A stretch of 19,005 bases of DNA, from assembly GCA_030039005.1 (NCBI GenBank), contig JASHQT010000381.1, forward strand, positions 1 to 19,005, given 5' to 3'. Source of the stretch: Bryobacteraceae bacterium (lineage in GTDB: Bacteria > Acidobacteriota > Terriglobia > Bryobacterales > Bryobacteraceae). The translations under genes were made by a program, and so were the position numbers. Within the stretch, counting starts at the first letter, position 1. Every line of letters begins with the position of its first letter. The notes beneath the pieces were generated by a model. That model made no database searches. It saw only the letters and a list, made by a program, of their open reading frames with translations, and was not told the origin of the DNA. Positions 7,124-14,515 of this stretch are shown piece by piece.

Positions 7124-8320
7124 ATGAAGAGGAAAGCTGACGCATCTCAGGTAGTATTCATACTCGGAGCGGGCGCATCCGTTCCTCTTGGCATGCCGAC
7201 GACGGTCAGCTTGCGGGAGAAGCTGTGCGACAACACGCCGGAGGGTAGAGCAGCAGCGGAAATCCACCGGTCGGCCGCCTACAGGTTCCGCGTTTCAGAG
7301 AAAGATATCAACATCGAAGATTTTCTCGAACACTTGTACGAACTGCAATTGATGTTGTGGCTTGCCAGACGCAGTTCGCTGCCGGAACTGTTGCCCGGTT
7401 TTACCGCGAATGAATCGGTTCCGTCCGTGGCTGATGACATGCTTAGGAGCCTGAACAGCCGCGTCTTTCAGCTGCTGCACGAAACATGCGGCGACTGTTC
7501 CGGACGGAAGGTGGATACTCTGTGGCGGCCTATCCTGAAGTGCCTGTCCGCCCGGCAGCCGGTGATCCCGGTCTTTACGCTCAACTATGACTGGGCCTTC
7601 GAGAAACTGGCCGTTGAGTGCATGAGCCGGTACCATCTAATCGACGGCTTCGACCTCCTGGGCGGACCATGGGACGCCGGCCGTTTCTCGAAGATCAAGG
7701 CTGCGGCCGGGAAAATGAACATCGCGCTGTTCAAGTTGCACGGCTCGACGAACTGGCTTCCCGGTGGGCCCGTAAAGTCCATGGGATCGTTCACGCCTGA
7801 TACCGAATCACAGAATGAAGGGTATCCACCCCATCAGTTTGAAATGATCTATCCTGGCCATGCTCACGAACCATGGTTCGGCGATGAGTATTGGGGCCTC
7901 ATGAACGACCCGAGTGGAACCTATTTCCCTTGGGCAGAGAGGGAGCCGTACAAGACTCTCAATGGACATCTGCACGACTTCACCCAACGAGCACGCCTGA
8001 TCGTGGTGGTCGGATACGCATTTCATGACAGGATCGTAAACGTTGAATTAGCGGCCGCCGTTAACGACAGCCAGGACGTCCGGATCCTTGTAGTTGATCC
8101 CGGAATCAGGCGGTACGTGAAGCGGACAGGTCGGACTCACCAGGATGCGCCGTTCGAATTCCTCAAACTTGGCCCGGAGGACTTCCGTTGGTCGAGCTTC
8201 GCGTGGCTACCAGGAAAATTCGGGAGCAAGAACGTCACGCATGAAATGGTGAGAGCGATCGAGGCCGTCAAGCAAGAGCAGAAGATCGGACGGCCCGCCC
8301 ACTCTACCTTTATCGCGTGA
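7124..8320 (+). CDS. SIR2-family protein, predicted NAD-cleaving effector
   Basis: This 398-residue protein has all the SIR2 fold signatures in order. They are the NAD-binding ILGAGASVPLGMP (GAGAS at 15-19), FTLNYDW (Thr152, Asn154, Asp156), KLHGSTNW with the catalytic His206, and VVVGYAFHD (297-302), the late Rossmann motif of the SIR2_2-like group. In phage-defence systems this group usually degrades NAD+ when triggered by a partner. The intact Asn154 and His206 predict an active enzyme. The frame is open upstream to 6761 inside the previous gene; ATG 7124 starts immediately before the conserved FILGAG strand and is preferred. It has no APAZ domain, so it belongs with the 440-aa gene rather than with the Argonaute. 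It converges on the RES gene with an 11-base overlap of 3' ends. Confidence 0.9.
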   Translation: MKRKADASQVVFILGAGASVPLGMPTTVSLREKLCDNTPEGRAAAEIHRSAAYRFRVSEKDINIEDFLEHLYELQLMLWLARRSSLPELLPGFTANESVPSVADDMLRSLNSRVFQLLHETCGDCSGRKVDTLWRPILKCLSARQPVIPVFTLNYDWAFEKLAVECMSRYHLIDGFDLLGGPWDAGRFSKIKAAAGKMNIALFKLHGSTNWLPGGPVKSMGSFTPDTESQNEGYPPHQFEMIYPGHAHEPWFGDEYWGLMNDPSGTYFPWAEREPYKTLNGHLHDFTQRARLIVVVGYAFHDRIVNVELAAAVNDSQDVRILVVDPGIRRYVKRTGRTHQDAPFEFLKLGPEDFRWSSFAWLPGKFGSKNVTHEMVRAIEAVKQEQKIGRPAHSTFIA

Positions 8321-9397
8321 GGTATTTGTACCGCATGGAAATGTCCGCAATCTCTACCAGCTTGGCTTCGAGTACCATCGTGCGGTTCTGATCAAAGACC
8401 ATAACATTTGTTCCGTTCGTGGAAACGGCACTCTGATATCGGATTCCGTCAAAACCGCGGTCGCGAACGACCTCAGCGAAATACTGGGTCGGCAGGTAGT
8501 CTAGTTCGGCGTCGTCCGGGGCAATCGGACGGGACAACTGTTCGTTCAAGATCTGCAGCATTTGAAATGCTTCGAGAACCTCTTCCAGGTAGGGCTCCAG
8601 AAAAGGGCTAAAGACCTTCCTGTTCCTGGCAACGTCAACTAGCCGGAGCGTTGACTGACTTTCAATCTTGGCAATGCTGACCTTTGCTCCGAGGTAGGGG
8701 CGGACCTCCGCAATAGCCGTCGCTTCCTCGTCGGAGACGTACAGGTAACTAATGCCGCTTGGGTTTCCTCGCCCCGCGCGCGCTTTCCATTCCGGCGGCG
8801 CACCCATCTCCTTACCCGCGGGGAACGCACGTATTCTCCCGAGCCGCGCGTTCTGGCCGGCTGATGGCATGCCACCCTGGCCCGGTAAAGATTCTTGCCC
8901 TTTTGGAGAGTGTACGTAAATTTATCGAGGTGTTTCGAAAGTACGACGTGGGGGTCGTCCTTTCCGGTTACGGACGCCATGACAAAGCGGCGTCCGTGTT
9001 TTACCTCCAGCGAAAACTCATTCCACCACCGGTAGTGGTCTTCTTTCGAAGCCCTCTGCTTCGGCGCCCATTCTCCGGCGCTTGCACTGTTACAGTCCGC
9101 GGGCGCGACGCCCCGGATCTCATCGAGCAGGCTGCAGGATTCGTTTGCACTGAGCCGCTCGCTGAAAACACGCCAACCATCACTGACCTGAATGCAATCC
9201 ACCAATGAGCTTGTAGCGCGTCCTCCGGATCGATATAGACCGAGGAGGGACGTGAACATTTCCGCGAGGGTTGCTGCTGGCACAACCTTCACGTTAGCTG
9301 CGCCTGTGAAGTCGCATTTGCCGATAATTCCATGCTCTTCGATCTGCCGTCGCAACACGACGTCATCGAAACAGGCTGCGCAACATTTACCGTTCAT
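8310..9397 (-). pseudogene. RES-domain protein with HEPN/RES N-terminal domain, split by one frameshift
   Basis: RES domains (as in Xre-RES toxin pairs) cleave NAD+. The N-terminal part, from ATG 9397, begins MNGKCCAACFDD, the Cys-rich start of the HEPN/RES N-terminal domain, and reaches KGKNLYRARV near 8874. The RES domain proper continues in another frame from about 8870: MPSAGQNARLGRIR, MGAPPEW, RGNPSGISYLYV, AIAEVRPY, TQYFAEVVRDRGFDGIRY and NVMVFDQ. Joining LYRARV-G-MPSAG needs just one extra G in the minus-strand run at 8873-8871, so this is a one-base deletion or a sequencing error. The second Cys of the expected CxxC pair (CDFTG) is Thr. The gene lies 71 bases after the Argonaute stop and may be in its transcript. 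Either a recently inactivated gene or a base-call fault would explain it. Confidence 0.85.
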
Positions 9398-9468
9398 CCG
9401 CGCGGCCAACATAACACAGACGGCGGTCCGGAAGGGCGCGCACTATGGCGGCATTGGCTTAAGCGTGA

Positions 9469-10905
9469 CTACGTGTAGTACTTGAAATTCGTAAGCGGCT
9501 CCCAATCGCCGATCTCACGCATGATGTCGCCCACGAGTCTGGAGAACCGAAGGGTTATCGGCATCAGGCCACCAAGGCGCGCTGAATTCCAATTCATCTT
9601 CGTGAGAATGAGAATCTCACGAAGGAGCGTCTCCCGCGGCGTGTCGTTGCCGATATGATCCGCGAGGCGGACCGGAGCCGGCACATGCGTGCTGTGAAAT
9701 TGGCCAAGCTCGCTGATGAATCCGGTCGTGTAGAGAAAGTCTAGATCGTCAATGGAAAACGCAGTGCCTCGCAGCGGTGGGTACTGGCTCTTCGTCACGA
9801 GCCTGACGGAACTTTGGGGCGACAGAGCCACCAGGTCGTATTTCTGCACGCGTTTCCTGAGCGCCTGCTCAAATCCGGACTTTTCGGCCGGCCAATACCT
9901 GGAGCTCTTGTGAACAACGACGCGCTGCGGTAATTGCCCCATCTCGCCTTGGTAACGGGTCAGAACTAAATCCACCAGTTGCTGTGCATGTGCGTCAGTA
10001 AGATGGGGCGAGTTCGTACCCTCCTTTTCAGCGTCCCATTCGAACTCGTGGCCCCGCAGGACGAGGCCGTCACCATGCTCGTCGAAGGCCTGAACGAGGC
10101 TGGTCTGGACCTTCGATGAAGCCGTCCCGAGCTGCCGGTAAAAACTGATGCCGACATAGCAGCTTCCTGGCTGCAAGCCGACCGGCCCCCAAGGCGTGCC
10201 GCCGGCCTTGAAATAAAGACCCGTGAAAAAGTTCCAGGCGACCTTCGACAGATTGTCTCCAGTAGATTCAGTGGCTGTTGCGTCGCGGAGAATCTGGGTC
10301 GGTATCCGGTACTTCATTGCCATCGCCTTAAAGGCACGACGCAGATCACGATGAACGGTGCCAGCAGCTGGATCTTTGAAGTTAACGACTCGGTACTTTC
10401 GGTAAAGGTCATCAGGGATAGCGGCTATTATGTACTCCGGAGACTGATCACGCTCGGACAGCAGGCGCAGCTTCGCCTCAAGCAGGCACAAGAATCCATG
10501 AAAACGGTCGCTAAGCCCGCGCACGCGGGCGATCTCATCGAGTTCTGCCCTGAATAGAGGAGCGGTCCAGGCTGGATCAAACGTCAGCTTTGTCATGAAG
10601 CCGCGGTCTGCCATGCATCCTGGAAACTCTGGATGATCCTCGTCGCCATGAACTCCAGCGGCGGATTTCTCAAGCCAACGTTGCGATGTTTCAATGGCGT
10701 CCGGCGGCCCTATGAAGCCGACCCTCAGGGCGGAAGGATGACGACGCTCGGGCCGCCACGATTTCGGGCCGAATCGCGAGATCCCTAGCTTCGGATCGAT
10801 ATCCTCGCGCCCATCGGCAAATACCAATCGCAGTTCGCCAAGATACCGGCTCCGGATAGACGGGCCCGCGCTGACGGGCGGATTATTCCTCGATCTCCGC
10901 CTCAT
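9469..10905 (-). CDS. Short prokaryotic Argonaute (MID-PIWI), catalytically inactive
   Basis: This 478-residue protein consists only of MID and PIWI domains, the hallmark of short pAgos, which use a nucleic-acid guide to detect invader DNA and signal to an APAZ-linked effector. The N-terminus LGELRLVFADG then GISRFGPKSW (41-50) is typical. The MID region has HRDLRRAFKAMAMKYRIPTQ (185-204), including the guide-5'-end pocket lysines. The PIWI region has CYVGISFYRQL (249-259), RVVVHKSSRYWP (328-339) and ILTKMNWNS ending RLVGDIMREIGDW. Ser254 stands where catalytic PIWIs have the first Asp and His332 where they have another acidic residue, so slicing is not expected. ATG 10905 follows GAGGAG at 4-5 bases and overlaps the HNH-APAZ gene by 23 bases; the longer open frame to 11007 is an overlap artefact. 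Confidence 0.92.
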   Translation of the reverse strand: MRRRSRNNPPVSAGPSIRSRYLGELRLVFADGREDIDPKLGISRFGPKSWRPERRHPSALRVGFIGPPDAIETSQRWLEKSAAGVHGDEDHPEFPGCMADRGFMTKLTFDPAWTAPLFRAELDEIARVRGLSDRFHGFLCLLEAKLRLLSERDQSPEYIIAAIPDDLYRKYRVVNFKDPAAGTVHRDLRRAFKAMAMKYRIPTQILRDATATESTGDNLSKVAWNFFTGLYFKAGGTPWGPVGLQPGSCYVGISFYRQLGTASSKVQTSLVQAFDEHGDGLVLRGHEFEWDAEKEGTNSPHLTDAHAQQLVDLVLTRYQGEMGQLPQRVVVHKSSRYWPAEKSGFEQALRKRVQKYDLVALSPQSSVRLVTKSQYPPLRGTAFSIDDLDFLYTTGFISELGQFHSTHVPAPVRLADHIGNDTPRETLLREILILTKMNWNSARLGGLMPITLRFSRLVGDIMREIGDWEPLTNFKYYT

Positions 10906-12187
10906 CCCACTCCTCTTCATTGTCCGAGTACTCTTCTTCCAACTGCTCGCGGTCCGCAGCCGTAAACAGATCCTCTTCCGGCTCGACGTTGCGAAACGGC
11001 TTCGCATACTGCTCCGGAATGCCGGGCCATTCGATTTCTGATTCCATTAGACGATTCGAAACGACGATATGCTGGCCGGCCTCGAACGGAAAAATAATAC
11101 GGGGGCTGCTTTCACTCAGAAAATCCCGCCAGAACTGGAGCTCCTCCAGCAAATCGTAGTTGAACATCCGCGATTTCCTGCGCGTCACCTTGCCGCCAAT
11201 TTTCCCGGATTCAATTGGCTTCATCCCGTCCCTGGTAATCCTCATCTCCGGACGGATGATGAGGCACCAATTGTTGCGGCCAACACGCTGAAAGTTCAGG
11301 CCAACCGCCAGATGATTCCAATATGGCCGTGGCGTGTTTGTGCGCTTGCTCACGGGCTGCCAGACGGCCTGTCGGGTCGATTTAGCCTGATTTAGCGGCG
11401 TGTAGTCGACGCTCAATGGTTTGCCCGGCTCCGGCGGTTCGAAGAAATATCTGTTATGGTCCCGATCCAGATTGAGGCCCCGCCAGCCGGTAAGCTTGTT
11501 CAGCGACCGGTTCAACAACGAGATAAACCAGGGCGTCAGTTTTTCATCGTTCCACCATGTTGCCGACTCGGCACGGTGGGCCTTACCCGGATCGGCCACC
11601 AGCTGACGAAAGGGACCATTCTTGTCGCGCAAATTGTTAAAGCAGTAGAGTCGTCCCTCGCGCAGCAGAAAAGGTGTCATCGAACGGGAACCCGATCCCC
11701 TGTTGATGAGCGAACCCACCTCTTTCTCGTCACCCTCGCGGTAGTCCACCGGAATGTCATATACGTAACGCGGCATGCGCTCTACTGGCAGAAGCGTGCT
11801 GTGCAAAGTCTCCCGCACGTTCGCGATGGGCGCGACTTGTGAACCAGTGGATCGGTTCAAGGTGGCTTCAATTAGGTCTTCATGATCTCGCTTGAACTGC
11901 AAGAGTCGCGCGACTGTATAGAAATGAGGCTGAGCGTCGACGACGTGGTGATGCTCTTCGCACAGCAGGATCAGATTAGCGAAGCTGTCGCGTTCCGCTA
12001 AAGGAAGCGGATCATGCCCGCGCGGACCATCGGAGCTCCGGGCGACAATGTGTGCAACCTCCGACAGCACTACAGAGTCGTCTTGCGCGGTTTCTGGGCG
12101 GACGAGAGATCGAGGGCAGCCCGGGAAAGCGCAACGGTTTCCTGAGAGCTGAAAAAGCTTCCGCTGATCGGCTTGAGTGATAGACAC
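10883..12187 (-). CDS. HNH nuclease-APAZ fusion, effector of the short Argonaute
   Basis: This 434-residue effector pairs with the short pAgo. Residues 15-84 form an HNH nuclease: zinc Cys19/Cys24 (CAFPGC), EVAHI with His46, NLILLCEEHHHVVD with Asn71, Cys76 and His79-81. Residues about 130-400 match APAZ, the pAgo-binding domain: YWNHLAVGLNFQRVGRNNW, CLIIRPEMRITRDG, KSRMFNYDLLEELQFW and IIFPFEAGQHIVVSNRL. The last 33 residues are strongly acidic, rich in Glu and Asp. In characterised short-pAgo systems, guide-directed target recognition activates the effector; an HNH effector would degrade DNA indiscriminately. GTG 12187 precedes the HNH fold by 18 residues with a weak GGA site. It overlaps the pAgo gene, so the two are co-translated. 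The HNH-APAZ class is known, so this is an instance rather than a new type. Confidence 0.9.
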   Translation of the reverse strand: MSITQADQRKLFQLSGNRCAFPGCPRSLVRPETAQDDSVVLSEVAHIVARSSDGPRGHDPLPLAERDSFANLILLCEEHHHVVDAQPHFYTVARLLQFKRDHEDLIEATLNRSTGSQVAPIANVRETLHSTLLPVERMPRYVYDIPVDYREGDEKEVGSLINRGSGSRSMTPFLLREGRLYCFNNLRDKNGPFRQLVADPGKAHRAESATWWNDEKLTPWFISLLNRSLNKLTGWRGLNLDRDHNRYFFEPPEPGKPLSVDYTPLNQAKSTRQAVWQPVSKRTNTPRPYWNHLAVGLNFQRVGRNNWCLIIRPEMRITRDGMKPIESGKIGGKVTRRKSRMFNYDLLEELQFWRDFLSESSPRIIFPFEAGQHIVVSNRLMESEIEWPGIPEQYAKPFRNVEPEEDLFTAADREQLEEEYSDNEEEWDEAEIEE

Positions 12188-12268
12188 AACGTTCCAACAA
12201 TCCTTGCGCCGGCAGGAACTCCGGCGGCGAACCCGTTGGGACTTAAAACATAACCTCGTTGAATTGTC
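12188..12268. other. Spacer between the 79-aa gene and the Argonaute operon
   Basis: These 81 bases hold a perfect 6-base stem, CGCCGG (12207-12212) with CCGGCG (12221-12226), in the 5' leader of the HNH-APAZ mRNA. No T-run follows on either strand. A weak TTGAGA/TTTTAA-like pair lies upstream on the minus strand; an independent promoter is possible but not convincing. Read-through from the sigma cassette is equally possible. Confidence 0.35.
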
Positions 12269-12508
12269 TCAATTTCCCAACATCCTGATTTTAGCGCCTG
12301 AATTCATGCAGTAGCTGGCAGGGGAGTCCTCTTCGGCGTCGAAAGAGCTAAGCACGGTGTAATCGATGGGCCTCGGGAATGGCTGAGGTACCTGGGAGCC
12401 TAGGGCATCGACGCCTCGAAGCCGTTTAGCAACCGGACCCACACGTGCTTTCAGGCTGTCAATCCCGATCGTCCCATCGTCTTGCCGCACGCCTTTCTTC
12501 ATAGTCAT
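12269..12508 (-). CDS. 79-aa hypothetical protein overlapping the ImmA/IrrE gene
   Basis: This small ORF begins MTMKKGVRQDDG, continues IDSLKARVGPVAKRLRGVDALG, and ends SGAKIRMLGN. It overlaps the end of the metalloprotease gene by 50 bases in another frame. GGAG precedes ATG 12508 by 4 bases and the second ATG (12502) by 10, so either start can be served. It continues 190 bases beyond the metalloprotease stop with no break and fills most of the gap to the Argonaute pair. I recognise no domain. Its place as the last gene of the sigma/protease cassette suggests a small regulator or protease substrate. It could be chance coding, but the ribosome site and position favour a real gene. Confidence 0.5.
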   Translation of the reverse strand: MTMKKGVRQDDGTIGIDSLKARVGPVAKRLRGVDALGSQVPQPFPRPIDYTVLSSFDAEEDSPASYCMNSGAKIRMLGN

Positions 12509-13277
12509 CCAACTCCAAAAGCATTCTCTCGTTCTTCCACCAAAGGAGGGACAGCACAGTGTCCTGGAACCCGCGAATAGCGTGTTCCATGATGCGGTGG
12601 CGTTCGGCGATTTCATGGTCGAACCAGGCTGAGGCGGGAACATCTCCGGAGGCGTCGGTCTCGTCTCCAGACAGCACATCGTTCGCGAACGAATCTGGCC
12701 CTGGTTTCGTGGGGCGTAGCGCCTTCGTACCCTCGCCGGCAACATACCATTCGATCCCGGCGCCGCTGCTGCAGATGAGCATCGCCGGGAGAGGGCCCCG
12801 TTCGACAAGCCTGATCGCCGTGGCAGTAAGGCTCGTCTCAAATACATGTGCCAGCGTCTTCACGGTTTCGAAATCAGCATTTCTCAGTGCCGTCGCCCTG
12901 GGCCGGAACATGAATTCCGGCATCAGGAGATCACTGGCGTAGCGGTTGGCCCGCGTCTCGGGATTCCACTTGGACCATTCGTTTAGAAAGACGTTTTCTT
13001 CGCAGGAAAACAGGGAAACCTTTCCCCGGTCGAACATCCAGTGCCCCAGTTCGTGGCCCGCGGAGAAGCGCTGGCGTTCCCTGCGGCATGCGTCATCGAT
13101 CGTGATGATGGCGCGGTCTTCGTTGCCGGTGATCCGGGCCGCACAACCCTTGAGCGGTTTGTAGATGATCGTAGCCTGGCAGTGCTGCGCGATGGCCTCC
13201 ATGTCTACCTCGCCGGGCTCAGTGATGCCGAGTTCGTCGAGCAGTTCGGCAGCGGACGTATAAATAGGAGCGCCCAC
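12459..13277 (-). CDS. ImmA/IrrE-family metallo-endopeptidase
   Basis: This 272-residue zinc protease has the signature RFSAGHELGHWMFD, the HExxH zinc site at His75-Glu76-His79. The third-ligand region WNPETRANRYASDLLMP follows with Glu107, a close match to the family pattern E-x-x-AN-x-(F/Y)A-x-x-LLMP. Such proteases (ImmA of ICEBs1, IrrE/PprI of Deinococcus) cleave a DNA-binding repressor to switch genes on. Residues about 150-272 form an extra C-terminal part ending in WWKNERMLLELDDYEERR; a sensing or partner-binding role is possible. The GTG start at 13277 shares its G with the upstream TAG (TAGTG), and AAGG lies 8 bases before it, so translation is coupled to the 140-aa gene. No XRE repressor is adjacent; the candidate target is the neighbouring 140-aa protein or the sigma factor. 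Confidence 0.9.
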   Translation of the reverse strand: MGAPIYTSAAELLDELGITEPGEVDMEAIAQHCQATIIYKPLKGCAARITGNEDRAIITIDDACRRERQRFSAGHELGHWMFDRGKVSLFSCEENVFLNEWSKWNPETRANRYASDLLMPEFMFRPRATALRNADFETVKTLAHVFETSLTATAIRLVERGPLPAMLICSSGAGIEWYVAGEGTKALRPTKPGPDSFANDVLSGDETDASGDVPASAWFDHEIAERHRIMEHAIRGFQDTVLSLLWWKNERMLLELDDYEERRAARRWDDRD

Positions 13278-13699
13278 TATTCGACCTTCTTATCCGGCAA
13301 CGGCAGCAGCCCGAGAGCGTAAAGTTCTTCAATCAACGCCGGCAGGTCGCTGTCCGGCATGCTCTCGAAGTCCCGGAAAGCACCTACAGTCATCGCACTC
13401 TGCGCCTGCAGGAGCAAAGCACGCTGCTGCGCTGCCGAAGCCGGGATGTCGTAGGTCCGGCTTCGAAGGTCGTTCACCTCTCTCGCATATGCCTGCTTTG
13501 CCTGGACGAACTTGCGTTTATGAAACGCCCGCGCCGCATCCACGAATCGCTCCCTTAGATGTTTAGCGTTGGCTGCCAGGTCCACTCCTGCCATGTTGGC
13601 ATCCTCGGCGATTTCAGCATCAGAAGCTTCAGCAATAGACCGGTCAATCTCATTCAGCAGTGCGTCGAGTTGGCGGTCGTGGCGGTCTTTATTGGACAT
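13277..13699 (-). CDS. 140-aa helical protein between sigma factor and metalloprotease
   Basis: This 140-residue charged protein, starting MSNKDRHDRQLDALLNEID, is predicted to be mostly helical and has no membrane segment. The middle KHLRERFVDAARAFHKRKFVQAKQAY is amphipathic and basic. The C-terminus is MPDSDLPALIEELYALGLLP. ATG 13699 overlaps the sigma gene by 11 bases and is preceded by GAGGGG; its stop overlaps the protease GTG by one base. The family is unknown to me. Sitting between a sigma factor and an ImmA-type protease, it is a good candidate for a soluble anti-sigma factor or the protease's substrate. That is inference from position only. Confidence 0.75.
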   Translation of the reverse strand: MSNKDRHDRQLDALLNEIDRSIAEASDAEIAEDANMAGVDLAANAKHLRERFVDAARAFHKRKFVQAKQAYAREVNDLRSRTYDIPASAAQQRALLLQAQSAMTVGAFRDFESMPDSDLPALIEELYALGLLPLPDKKVE

Positions 13700-14318
13700 A
13701 GCGCGACACCCCTCGCGGATCGGTAATCCCTGCTTTCCGCATCTTCCTCCGCATTCTAATAATGATGGCGTTGTACTTCGTCTGAGAAAACTCCCAGAGA
13801 TCCCGAATCGCTGACGGTTCGAGCCCATCCCGGAATCCCTCGATAATCATGCGCGCCTCGTCGTCATCGGCTAGCAAGGCGTCTATTCTTTCCAGCGTTT
13901 CCCGGAAGACGAGCAACTGAGACGCATCAATGGTCGGGGAGGAGAAGTCTTCCACGGGGTCGGTCAGCTTGCCGTCGTCATGCTCGACGACCAGCGAAGA
14001 CGCGGTCACCGGCGCTTCGGTGGGATCGACTTTCTCCTTCAGCCAGCTGTAGGCGATGCTCCGCATCGCGCCATAGAAGAATGTCAAGAAGCCGATCTTT
14101 GTCTTGTCCCATTTGCGCGACAGACGCAGGACACGCTCGAAAGCCTCCCCGAGGAGGTCGCGTCCGCGCGCCTTCTCGCCGAGCATGAACTCGCGGCGCT
14201 CCGCGAATGCCCGCAGGCGATACAAGTCCACGTCGGAAAGGGCCGCTATGGCAGACTCTACCTCGGCGAGGGTCGCAGCCCGCTCCTTCGGCACTTTTTT
14301 CGCCGCGTTGTCGGCCAT
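13689..14318 (-). CDS. RNA polymerase sigma-70 family (ECF-like) factor
   Basis: This 209-residue protein has two sigma domains. Region 2 is about residues 40-97, with GRDLLGEAFERVLRL and FLTFFYGAMRSIAYSWLKE, the promoter -10 recognition helix area. Region 4 is about 135-195, with ETLERIDALLADDDEARMI, GLEPSAIRDLW and TKYNAIIIRMRRKMRK, the HTH contacting the -35. No region 3 is present, which fits the extracytoplasmic-function class. The N-terminal 25 residues are Lys/Ala-rich. It is the first gene of the cassette. ATG 14318 has no strong ribosome site. Which promoters it serves is unknown; its own cassette and the Argonaute pair immediately downstream are the obvious candidates. Confidence 0.82.
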   Translation of the reverse strand: MADNAAKKVPKERAATLAEVESAIAALSDVDLYRLRAFAERREFMLGEKARGRDLLGEAFERVLRLSRKWDKTKIGFLTFFYGAMRSIAYSWLKEKVDPTEAPVTASSLVVEHDDGKLTDPVEDFSSPTIDASQLLVFRETLERIDALLADDDEARMIIEGFRDGLEPSAIRDLWEFSQTKYNAIIIRMRRKMRKAGITDPRGVSRYVQ

Positions 14319-14341
14319 TTTCTATCGGAAAGCCCTGGATC

Positions 14342-14369
14342 ATTGTACAGAGCAGCGGCCCCTTTTGAA
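14342..14369 (-). promoter_or_regulatory. Possible promoter of the sigma-factor cassette
   Basis: On the minus strand, TTCAAA (14369-14364) and TACAAT (14347-14342) are 16 bases apart. The transcription start would lie about 17 bases before ATG 14318. This is a moderate match, offered because the position is right. The gene could also be served by its own sigma factor through a different motif. Confidence 0.3.
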
Positions 14370-14389
14370 CTGCTCCGTCCGCCCCCATG

Positions 14390-14424
14390 ATCGACACGTG
14401 AATTGTTTTTATTTTGGTGTCGAT
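14390..14424. repeat. 8-base inverted repeat in the divergent sigma/DUF3892 intergenic region
   Basis: ATCGACAC (14390-14397) and GTGTCGAT (14417-14424) are perfectly complementary, 27 bases centre to centre, flanking an AT-rich 19-base stretch. It lies between two divergent transcription units in a GC-rich window. A dimer-binding operator is the likeliest use. Confidence 0.45.
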
Positions 14425-14515
14425 GGAGCCCTCCGGTGCAGCCTTCATGAGTAGGGAGCCTTCCTTCAGGAGCGGCCACTACCGTAGCAAATTGAATTTC
14501 AAGGAGAACCAGAGA

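Noticed and set aside
10906..11007. 34-residue upstream extension of the Argonaute frame
   Set aside because: It is inside the HNH-APAZ coding sequence, and ATG 10905 has a good GAGGAG ribosome site at the right spacing.
12207..12226. GC-rich stem as an intrinsic terminator before the Argonaute operon
   Set aside because: There is no T-run on either strand after the stem.
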